13,388 bases of DNA, taken from Patescibacteria group bacterium (GTDB taxonomy: Bacteria > Patescibacteriota > Patescibacteriia > UBA2591 > PGYQ01). Shown here in pieces: positions 5,824 to 11,649 of the stretch; the stretch's first letter is position 1, and the number at the start of each line of letters is the position of its first letter. The DNA lies in the NCBI GenBank assembly GCA_020061725.1, contig JAGUXS010000061.1, positions 1 through 13,388 on the forward strand, in the 5' to 3' direction. The notes beneath the pieces were generated by a model. The model did no database searches and was not told the DNA's origin. It saw only the letters and a program-made list of their open reading frames with translations. Position numbers and translations under genes: made by a program.

Positions 5824-5838
5824 TTAGAAATTAGAAAA
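5816..5838 (+). repeat. ATTAGAA tandem word upstream of the methyltransferase
   Basis: Three near-perfect 7-mers (ATTAGAA repeated) run into the downstream hairpin. A related ATTAGGAATTAGAAATTA run occurs at 3224-3240 before the glycosyltransferase. Confidence 0.75.
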
Positions 5839-5840
5839 TT

Positions 5841-5877
5841 GCAAAAATTTCCTCTTAAAATTTTTGCTTATTTTTTT
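5841..5877 (+). terminator. Rho-independent-like terminator after infC
   Basis: GCAAAAATTT (5841-5850) pairs with AAATTTTTGC (5858-5867) around a 7-nt loop, followed by TTATTTTTTT. It directly abuts the ATG at 5878. The stem arms are identical to those at 1811-1833. Confidence 0.65.
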
Positions 5878-6852
5878 ATGTTTAATATTGAAGAAATTTT
5901 TTTACATTCATATCGTCAAAATGATAGAGGAATTTATAATTGTCTTAGTTTAAATGAGATTCACCCTGCAGAAATTTTAATAAAAATGAAATTGTTTAAC
6001 AGCGCAAAAAATAACGAAATAAAAAATATTGAAAAAGAAACTTATTCAATTAGAGCGGAAGATTTTAAAGAAAATGAAATTTTATTTTTATCAGATGAAG
6101 AAAATAAAATTATTGATCCATTAAGAAAATTTGATAAAAAAAATTCTATTTTTTTAGAATTAGGCGGAGGTAATGGAAGATTTGCCATAAAATTAATGAA
6201 AGAAGGATATTTTGTGATAGAATCGGATATTGCCGAGGGATCAGTGAATAGAGTTAAACAAATAGCCAAAAAAAATAATATTAAAAATGGAATCTACGCG
6301 ATTATTGACGCGGAAAATTTACCATTTAAAAATGAAAGTGTGGACGCGATATTTTTAATCGCTTCTTTACATCATTTGCCAAATCCATCTATCGCTATTT
6401 CTGAAATATTTAGAATTTTAAAAAAGGGAGGGAAATTACTTATTTTAAGAGAGCCGGCTTCGTGGCATTATTATTTTTTTTATCCTGTTTATAAAATTTT
6501 TAAAAAAATAATTCGCAAAAAAAACAATAAACCAATTTCTTTAGCTGACGATGTAACTTTTGGATTTTCTAAAAGAAAAATAAAAAAATTATTAAATCCA
6601 TTTTTTAAAGAAATTAAAATTATTCCGGTTCATTATCTTAGAAAGATTTATACGAATTTTATTTTATTAAAATCAAAACTTATTAGAAAAAAATGTATTG
6701 AAAATAAAAAAATTATAAAATTTTTAAAAACCATTGATGATAAAATAATTTCTCATATTCCGTTTGTGAATAATTTATCATGGGATTGGGACATTTATTG
6801 TGAAAAACCAAAAACTCAAATATCAAATCCAAAAACCACAATTAAAAAATAA
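5878..6852 (+). CDS. Class I SAM-dependent methyltransferase
   Basis: 324 residues from the ATG at 5878. The Rossmann-type motif I is IFLELGGGNGRFAIKLM (about 91-107), followed by an acidic residue after strand 2 (VIESD), then IDAENLPFKNESVDAIFLIASLHHLPNP (motifs II-III) and EIFRILKKGGKLLILREP (post-motif, Methyltransf_11-like). The substrate is not evident. The C-terminal third is basic and aromatic, perhaps an added substrate-binding part. Start choice is uncertain: a hairpin and T-run end exactly at 5878, a TATAAT lies inside at about 5935, and the methyltransferase homology begins only after residue 70, so the ATG at 5986 is a realistic alternative; TTG at 5839 would lie inside the hairpin. 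The final residues are encoded by a CAAAATC-type repeat word. Confidence 0.88.
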   Translation: MFNIEEIFLHSYRQNDRGIYNCLSLNEIHPAEILIKMKLFNSAKNNEIKNIEKETYSIRAEDFKENEILFLSDEENKIIDPLRKFDKKNSIFLELGGGNGRFAIKLMKEGYFVIESDIAEGSVNRVKQIAKKNNIKNGIYAIIDAENLPFKNESVDAIFLIASLHHLPNPSIAISEIFRILKKGGKLLILREPASWHYYFFYPVYKIFKKIIRKKNNKPISLADDVTFGFSKRKIKKLLNPFFKEIKIIPVHYLRKIYTNFILLKSKLIRKKCIENKKIIKFLKTIDDKIISHIPFVNNLSWDWDIYCEKPKTQISNPKTTIKK

Positions 6853-6892
6853 ATTTAATTTAAAAAATTATCAAAATTTTAGCAACCAGCTT

Positions 6893-6930
6893 AATTATAA
6901 AAAATAAAAATTTTAAGTTTTTTTATAATT
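6893..6930. terminator. 12-bp AT-only hairpin after the methyltransferase
   Basis: AATTATAAAAAA (6893-6904) is complementary to TTTTTTATAATT (6919-6930), with a 14-nt loop. It may be a weak bidirectional terminator. With no G-C pairs in such AT-rich DNA it may be partly chance. Confidence 0.4.
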
Positions 6931-6936
6931 TTACTT

Positions 6937-6966
6937 TTGACATTAAATAAAAATTGTATTTATATT
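6937..6966 (+). promoter_or_regulatory. Possible promoter TTGACA-N18-TATATT
   Basis: A perfect -35 hexamer at 6937-6942 and TATATT at 6961-6966. Initiation would fall at about 6972, next to the ATG at 6970, implying a nearly leaderless transcript or an incorrect start. The first T-T-G of the hexamer could otherwise be read as an upstream start codon of the gene. Confidence 0.35.
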
Positions 6967-6969
6967 TTT

Positions 6970-7755
6970 ATGTTAATCCCTTTTCTTGTTTTGTTTGCGA
7001 CATTGGGATTTTTTGTTGGAATTTTAATTAATCCCAATATTATCTATTTATCAATTTTAGTTTTATTAGTAATATTTTTTTCTTTGGCAAAATTTTATTC
7101 CTGGAAATTAAAAAATAAAAATTTTTGGTATTTTTTAATTACTCCTTTTTTATTTTTTATTTCCAACGTTTTGTTTTTTATTCTTTTAGAAGAATCATTT
7201 TTTTTGAAGTGCGTTGTTGCGGGTTTATTTGTTTTATTGCAATGGTTTATTTATAAAAATATTTTTTTTCTTTTTAAAAAACCAGAAAAATATCAGCCAA
7301 ATTCGATAAGAAATATTTTTAATTTTATTAATTTAATCTCAATTTTTTTCTTTACTAGTAGTTTTTACGCTTTAATTATTTTTGTTGGAGCGCCTGTTTG
7401 GTTATTGTCTATTTTTTTATTTTTGATTATTTTTTTAATTCTCTTTCAATTTTTTTGGATTAATAAAATTTCAGAGAAAAAAGCGCGGTTTTTTACTTTA
7501 ATTTTTGGATTAATTTTTATAGAAATATTTTTAATAGTTAGTTTTTTACCCACAAGTTTTTATGTTAATGGATTGATTTTAACCTTAATTTATTTTAATA
7601 TTAAAAATATAAGCAAAAAATATCTTTTAAATGTTTTTTATTCAGAGAGTAGCGGTAAGCCTTTAATAGAAATTATTCAACGTGCAACAGTTCGATATTT
7701 AATAATTAATATTTTAGCTTTAGTCCTAATTTTAGGAACCGCGCAATATTATTAA
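6970..7755 (+). CDS. Polytopic membrane protein of unknown function
   Basis: 261 residues from ATG at 6970; a TTG at 6937 would add 11. Almost the whole protein is hydrophobic, with about eight or nine membrane helices alternating with short Lys-rich loops, such as KFYSWKLKNKNFW, KKPEKYQPNSIRN and KNISKKYLL. No catalytic motif is seen. The gene lies 79 bases upstream of the HtrA-like protein in the same direction, so the two may be co-transcribed. I recall similar multi-helix proteins beside protease-like genes in Patescibacteria, but I cannot name the family with confidence. Its Phe/Ile/Leu richness reflects both membrane location and AT bias. Confidence 0.8.
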   Translation: MLIPFLVLFATLGFFVGILINPNIIYLSILVLLVIFFSLAKFYSWKLKNKNFWYFLITPFLFFISNVLFFILLEESFFLKCVVAGLFVLLQWFIYKNIFFLFKKPEKYQPNSIRNIFNFINLISIFFFTSSFYALIIFVGAPVWLLSIFLFLIIFLILFQFFWINKISEKKARFFTLIFGLIFIEIFLIVSFLPTSFYVNGLILTLIYFNIKNISKKYLLNVFYSESSGKPLIEIIQRATVRYLIINILALVLILGTAQYY

Positions 7756-7775
7756 ATTAAAAATGTAAAAATCAA

Positions 7776-7829
7776 AAATCAAAATTTAGGTATCCTCGCC
7801 GATATTTTATAAATTTTTAATTTTGATTT
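7776..7829 (+). promoter_or_regulatory. Stem-loop next to the start of the HtrA-like gene
   Basis: AAATCAAAATT (7776-7786) pairs with AATTTTGATTT (7819-7829), 11 bp, ending 5 nt before the ATG at 7835. Inside the loop TATC (7791-7794) can pair with GATA (7801-7804) around CTCGCC, the only GC-rich patch nearby. It could influence translation of the downstream gene. Confidence 0.4.
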
Positions 7830-7834
7830 ATTTT

Positions 7835-9055
7835 ATGTCTAATAAAATAACAAAATTTGTTCATCCAATACGTTTTTTTAAAACGCATTCTCAAAAAAAT
7901 AACAATGATAATCATAACAATAATAATTTAATAAAAGTTATTATTATTTCTTTAATTATTGGTTTGATTGGCGGAATAGTTGGTCAAATGACAATGAATT
8001 ATTTGAGCAAAAAAAATTTATTATCAATAATAGAGCAATCTAAACAAAATTTTTTAGAAAAACAAATAATTGTAGAAAAAAAAGATGAAATAATAATTAA
8101 TCAAGACGAAAAAATACAACAACTTATTCCTGAACTAATGCCAACGATTGTCAATATATATAAAAAGAAAGAGAATCCAGTAAAAAATTTTTTGGATCAA
8201 ATTTATTCTTTTAATGATTTAGTTGGCAATGGATTTATTATTACTAACGACGGATGGATAATCAGCAACGATCAAGTTATTAAAGATTCAATAGAAAAAT
8301 ATGCGATCGTTGTTGCCAACGATGGAAAATTTCAAGAGATTGAAAATTTAATTAAAGATCCTTTAACAGGAATTGTTTTTTTAAAAATCAAAAGTTTTAA
8401 TAATTTAACCGCGGTAAAATTTATTGATTGGGATGAAGTAAAAACAGGACAATCCGTTGTAATTTTAAATAAAACAAATGCTTTGGAAAATCAATTTATA
8501 CTTAGCAATATAACTAATCTAAATTTTAAAAATATTACTCAATCTGAAAAATTATTTTCTTCTTCGGAAAAAATAGATGATTATATTTTAATTCAAGATA
8601 AAATAGAATTTAATTATAACGGAAGCCCTTTATTTAATTTAAAAGGAGAGGTTGTGGGAATTTTAACTCGCGAGCCTCAAAACGCAAACTCGTCTTCTAA
8701 TAAAGCGTTTTTACAAACGGCAATTGGAATTAATTATTTTAAAAATATTATTAATAAGACTTTGTCAATAAATCAAATTAATAGACCATATTTTGGAGCG
8801 CGTTATTTAAATTTAAATAACGTGTTAATAAAAAGTTTTAATCGGAATGGCGCGTTAATTTTAGATGTAGAAAAAAACAGCCCAATCTTTAATAAATTAA
8901 AAGAAGGAGATATTATTGTTAAAGTGGAAAACGAGGGAATTAAAGAAAAAAAGAGTTTGACAAGTTTAATTAATGAATATCAACCAAATCAAAATATTAA
9001 ATTGACCATTATTAGAGATGAAAAAGAAACGGAAGTGAAAGTAAAATTGAAATAA
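7835..9055 (+). CDS. Membrane-anchored HtrA/DegS-like protein with PDZ domain, catalytic triad apparently lost
   Basis: 406 residues from ATG 7835. Order: a basic, Asn-rich cytoplasmic N-terminus; one transmembrane helix (about 32-54); a coiled linker; a trypsin-like HtrA domain (about 100-310); a PDZ domain (about 319-404). The architecture is that of DegS/HtrA proteases. GNGFIITNDGWIISNDQVI corresponds to the HtrA block around the catalytic His, but Gln147 replaces it. DPLTGIVFLKI corresponds to DPxTDLAVLKI, but Gly179 replaces the Asp. IEFNYNGSPLFN corresponds to INPGNSGGPLFN, with Asn262 at the Ser position. It is therefore probably a non-proteolytic sensor or scaffold that keeps peptide binding by the PDZ. 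An ECF sigma gene and its presumed membrane partner follow directly, as DegS is linked to sigma-E in Escherichia coli. Confidence 0.88.
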   Translation: MSNKITKFVHPIRFFKTHSQKNNNDNHNNNNLIKVIIISLIIGLIGGIVGQMTMNYLSKKNLLSIIEQSKQNFLEKQIIVEKKDEIIINQDEKIQQLIPELMPTIVNIYKKKENPVKNFLDQIYSFNDLVGNGFIITNDGWIISNDQVIKDSIEKYAIVVANDGKFQEIENLIKDPLTGIVFLKIKSFNNLTAVKFIDWDEVKTGQSVVILNKTNALENQFILSNITNLNFKNITQSEKLFSSSEKIDDYILIQDKIEFNYNGSPLFNLKGEVVGILTREPQNANSSSNKAFLQTAIGINYFKNIINKTLSINQINRPYFGARYLNLNNVLIKSFNRNGALILDVEKNSPIFNKLKEGDIIVKVENEGIKEKKSLTSLINEYQPNQNIKLTIIRDEKETEVKVKLK

Positions 9056-9111
9056 AAAAATATTTTACACTTATTTTTATTCATGTGTATTCGCATTTAG
9101 TAAATTTATGA

Positions 9112-9139
9112 TTGACTTAATTATTATTAATTCTATAAA
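9112..9139 (+). promoter_or_regulatory. Sigma-70-type promoter upstream of the sigma factor
   Basis: TTGACT (9112-9117), a 16-base spacer and TATAAA (9134-9139). Initiation at about 9146 would give a 45-nt leader before the ATG at 9191. This suggests the sigma factor and the following gene form their own transcription unit. An ECF self-promoter motif cannot be judged. Confidence 0.55.
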
Positions 9140-9190
9140 TTACCTGTAACACTTTCTTTTTTTTATCGTCTTAATTATAACTAACTCCAA

Positions 9191-9742
9191 ATGCTTAAAG
9201 TTCGAGAAAAATTTATTTTATGGAGAATTCAACAAGGCAAAATCAAGGCATTTGAGGAAATTTATGATTTTTACGCCCCTAAAATTTACAAATTTATTTA
9301 TTTTAAAGTTTCTCTTGTGGAAGACGCTGAAGACTTAACAAGTCAAACTTTTATTAAATTTCTTAAATATTTAAATAATAAAAAAACAATAAATAATTTA
9401 CAGGCCCTTTTATACAATATAGCTAAAAATTTAGTAATAGATTTTTATCGTCAAAAAAAGCAAGTCAGTTTATTTGATGATAAAATAAAAGATCAATTAG
9501 TTGATGAAAAAAATTTAATTGAAAATTTAAATTTAACTCTTGATTTAGCGATAGAGATTGAAAACATCAAAAAAGCTTTAAAAAAATTAAACAACGAAGA
9601 TAAAGAAATAATCATTTTGCGTTTTATAAACGATTTGTCCATTGGAGAAATATCTAAAATTCTTGGCAAATCGCAAATTAATATAAGGGTTTTTTTACAT
9701 AGAGCGTTGAAAAAATTAAAAAAAATTATGAATTATAATTAG
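9191..9742 (+). CDS. ECF-type RNA polymerase sigma factor
   Basis: 183 residues, typical ECF length, with only regions sigma-2 and sigma-4. Sigma-2 covers about 17-88: FEEIYDFYAPKIYKFIYFKV, then EDAEDLTSQTFIKFLKYL (region 2.2, core binding) and LLYNIAKNLVIDFYRQKK (2.3/2.4, -10 recognition). Sigma-4 covers about 124-178: ALKKLNNEDKEIIILRFINDLSIGEISKILGKS followed by the recognition helix and RALKKLKK, a helix-turn-helix for the -35 element. The next gene starts 28 bases downstream and encodes a membrane protein suited to be its regulator. There is no visible Shine-Dalgarno before the ATG. Targets are unknown; the downstream surface-protein promoter is an obvious candidate. Confidence 0.94.
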   Translation: MLKVREKFILWRIQQGKIKAFEEIYDFYAPKIYKFIYFKVSLVEDAEDLTSQTFIKFLKYLNNKKTINNLQALLYNIAKNLVIDFYRQKKQVSLFDDKIKDQLVDEKNLIENLNLTLDLAIEIENIKKALKKLNNEDKEIIILRFINDLSIGEISKILGKSQINIRVFLHRALKKLKKIMNYN

Positions 9743-9770
9743 TGGTTAATTTTATCCCCTATTAATTTTT

Positions 9771-11144
9771 ATGTCTTTAACTCAAAAACTTAAAATTTTA
9801 AAAAATATTCAACCGCGAAAAAAATGGCTGGAACAAACCAAAGAGGGTTTTTTAATGCAAGCAAAAAAAGAATTTGAATATGTCCGTTCAAATAATATTT
9901 CATTAAATAATAAATATTCAACATCGTTGATTTTTTTAAAATTATTTTTAAAGCCAATAAGCGCGTTGGCAATGGTGGCGATTTTATTTTTTAGCGGTTC
10001 AACTTTTACGATTCAAGCGGCAAAAAATACAACGCCCGGCGATCCTTTATATGTGATTAAAATTAATTTAGAAAAAACACAAAAAATGTTAACTAATGAT
10101 AAAGAAAAAAGGGTTGGATTAGCAATAAATTTCAGTAAAGAACGATTAAAAGAATTAAAAAAACTTTCTTATTCTACTACGCCATCAACTAAAAATGATA
10201 AAAATATAAAAACAGCCACTCAAAATTTAAATGAAGGGATTAAAGAAATCAAAGTTTCTTTGAATGAATTAAAAGAAGAATCAAATTCTAAAACAACAAT
10301 AGAAACAGCAAAAACAGTTGATGCGCAAACTGTTAAAATTGAAAAAGAATTGATTCAAACAAAAAAAGAAGCAAGTCCTTTAATTAAAGAAGAAATAGAA
10401 AAAGTTCTTAATTCTGTTGAAGAAACAAGTTCACACGCCCTTCAAACCATTATAAATGAACAAGAAATAACAAAAACAGATTCTGTTATAAAAAATGAAG
10501 CAACTGATATTATTGAAAATAAAATTAAACAAACAGAAGAAAAAATTGAAGAAGTAAAAAATAAAGCTGTTGATTTAATTGAAGCTTCTGAATCAGAAAT
10601 TTTAGTGGAAATCGAACAAGGAGGGGGAGAAATAGATCAAATTGATCAGCAAAAAATTGAAGAAAATATGGAAACAAAAAAACAAGAGAACGCTAAAACA
10701 CAAGAACAAAAAAATAATGAAACAATAAAACAAGAAGATATAAAAACATTGGAAGAAATTCAAAACTCAAAATCAAAAACTCAAAATCAAAATGAAAATC
10801 TCAAAACAGAAGAAAAAAATCAAGAGAATATAAAAATACAAGAGGCAAAAAAGCAAGAAACAATAAAACAAGAAGATGTTAAAATAGTTAAAACAATAAA
10901 ACAAGATAAAAATGAAATAATTGTTCAGCAAAAAATTAAAGAGAATATAGAGAAGAGTCAAGAGATTATAAAAGAAACAAATAAAGCGGAAGCAATTTTA
11001 AAAGAAGTTAAAGAGACGTTAAAACAAAAAGATTTAAATAAAAGCGATTTAAATATAATTGCCGAAAAAGTGGCAGTGAGTAAAAAATTAATTAATATAG
11101 CTGATAAAGTGGCGGAAAAAAATATTAAAATATTAAAACAATAA
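9771..11144 (+). CDS. DUF5667-type membrane protein with long charged coiled C-terminus; putative anti-sigma partner
   Basis: 457 residues. A cytoplasmic N-terminus (1-60) with basic amphipathic segments around W19 could contact the sigma factor. A transmembrane helix follows at about 62-80, then immediately TTPGDPLYVIKINLEKTQKML (87-107) and an RLKELKKL segment (125-132). The PGDPLY-x-xK pattern is characteristic of DUF5667. The rest (about 140-457) is predicted helical and coiled, dominated by Lys, Glu, Gln, Asn and Ile, with repeated phrases such as ETIKQEDIK/ETIKQEDVK. It probably extends outside the membrane. Position directly after an ECF sigma gene supports an anti-sigma or sensor role; this is inference, since no known anti-sigma domain is visible. 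Part of the charged region is encoded by CAAAATC-type repeat words. Confidence 0.85.
   Translation: MSLTQKLKILKNIQPRKKWLEQTKEGFLMQAKKEFEYVRSNNISLNNKYSTSLIFLKLFLKPISALAMVAILFFSGSTFTIQAAKNTTPGDPLYVIKINLEKTQKMLTNDKEKRVGLAINFSKERLKELKKLSYSTTPSTKNDKNIKTATQNLNEGIKEIKVSLNELKEESNSKTTIETAKTVDAQTVKIEKELIQTKKEASPLIKEEIEKVLNSVEETSSHALQTIINEQEITKTDSVIKNEATDIIENKIKQTEEKIEEVKNKAVDLIEASESEILVEIEQGGGEIDQIDQQKIEENMETKKQENAKTQEQKNNETIKQEDIKTLEEIQNSKSKTQNQNENLKTEEKNQENIKIQEAKKQETIKQEDVKIVKTIKQDKNEIIVQQKIKENIEKSQEIIKETNKAEAILKEVKETLKQKDLNKSDLNIIAEKVAVSKKLINIADKVAEKNIKILKQ
10721..10911 (+). repeat. Low-complexity A-rich direct repeats within the coiled region
   Basis: ACAATAAAACAAGA recurs three times (about 10721, 10860 and 10893), and ACAATAAAACAA appears again just after the stop codon (about 11149-11160). 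Between them, 10761-10807 is a run of CAAAACT/CAAAATC words. The reading frame is kept throughout, and the repeats encode Lys/Gln/Glu-rich helix. Confidence 0.7.
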
Positions 11145-11287
11145 AATAAAACAATAAAACAAAATTATTTTAATTAGAGTAGATTAGAAATTTATAATAT
11201 TAGTGTTTATTTATGTAAAAAGATTAGCGGTTGATTTATTTGTTTTTTAAACTTGCGCTTTTTTTAAAATTTCTTTATAATAAAAAC
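11145..11287. other. AT-rich spacer ending in a promoter
   Basis: 143 bases between the DUF5667 gene and the predicted leader transcript. It opens with a continuation of the ACAATAAA word. Apart from the promoter at 11253-11281 I see nothing else in it. Confidence 0.5.
11253..11281 (+). promoter_or_regulatory. Promoter TTGCGC-N17-TATAAT for the structured RNA / surface-protein leader
   Basis: TATAAT at 11276-11281 is a perfect -10 element; TTGCGC at 11253-11258 is a partial -35 at the ideal 17-base spacing. Initiation would be at about 11288, only six bases before the first strand of helix P1 of the structured RNA, a good fit between promoter and RNA end. Confidence 0.6.
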
Positions 11288-11516
11288 ATAGACTTAAGCC
11301 CTAAAAAAAGCTAAAAGCTAATTAGAGGGGTTTGAGCGTGTGTTTTTACACACAAATCAAGTAGTTTTTGTGAAAAACCAAAAGGTCGATTCCATTAATT
11401 GGAAATTTTTTCAATACTACTTTTTAGCTTGAACTTAATTTATAAGGTAAAAGATATATTACAATGAGATTAAAAAAATATTTTAGTGAAATTTGAGTTT
11501 TAAGTTCGGGCCTTAA
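11288..11516 (+). ncRNA. Structured RNA of unknown family (three-way junction), leader or ncRNA
   Basis: Three long-range helices fit together exactly. P1: 11294-11301 with 11508-11516, 8 bp with one bulged C. P2: AAGCTAAAA (11308-11316) with TTTTAGCTT (11422-11430), 9 bp. P3: GAACTTAA (11431-11438) with TTAAGTTC (11500-11507), 8 bp. P2's last base adjoins P3's first, and P3's last adjoins P1, so two of the three junction linkers are zero. Within P2: GTGTGT (11338-11343) with ACACAC (11348-11353); AGTAGT (11360-11365) with ACTACT (11416-11421); TTCCA (11390-11394) with TGGAA (11400-11404); and GTTTTT with AAAAAC (11364-11378) as an alternative. No signature of RNase P RNA, SRP RNA, T-box or common riboswitches was recognised. 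It is either the 5' leader of the surface-protein mRNA or a separate ncRNA. Confidence 0.6.
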
Positions 11517-11640
11517 TTAAAATTAATAATTTTAATTTGCAAAAATTAACATAATTTATAGTTTATTAGAGAATTTTCTAAAAATTAATTCCTAAAAAGC
11601 TAATTAATTAATTAATGTTAACCCGCAAATTAAAATGGAG
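11515..11640 (+). promoter_or_regulatory. Alternative-pairing leader next to the surface-gene Shine-Dalgarno
   Basis: Segment B (11528-11540) has two partners. With segment A it makes a 10-bp, 3-nt-loop hairpin (AATTAAAATT 11515-11524 with AATTTTAATT 11528-11537). With segment C it makes a 12-bp helix (ATTTTAATTTGC 11529-11540 with GCAAATTAAAAT 11625-11636). The second is extended by TTAACAT (11546-11552) with ATGTTAA (11615-11621) across a 5x3 internal loop, and encloses a small hairpin TTAGA/TCTAA (11566-11581). Segment C ends at the base before the GGAG at 11637-11640. The arrangement looks like a switch controlling ribosome access or stabilising the mRNA. Confidence 0.5.
11637..11640 (+). 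promoter_or_regulatory. Shine-Dalgarno GGAG of the surface-protein gene
   Basis: GGAG lies nine bases before the ATG at 11650. It is among the clearest ribosome-binding sites in the window, fits high expression, and decides the start of this gene. Confidence 0.7.
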
Positions 11641-11649
11641 AAAATTTAT

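Noticed and set aside
10721..10911. CRISPR-like array
   Set aside because: The repeats are short, A-rich, irregularly spaced and in frame within a coding region; there are no regular spacers.
10773..10961. 62-codon Phe/Leu/Tyr-rich minus-strand frame
   Set aside because: Complement of the Lys/Glu/Gln/Asn-rich coiled region of the DUF5667 gene; its hydrophobicity is a by-product.
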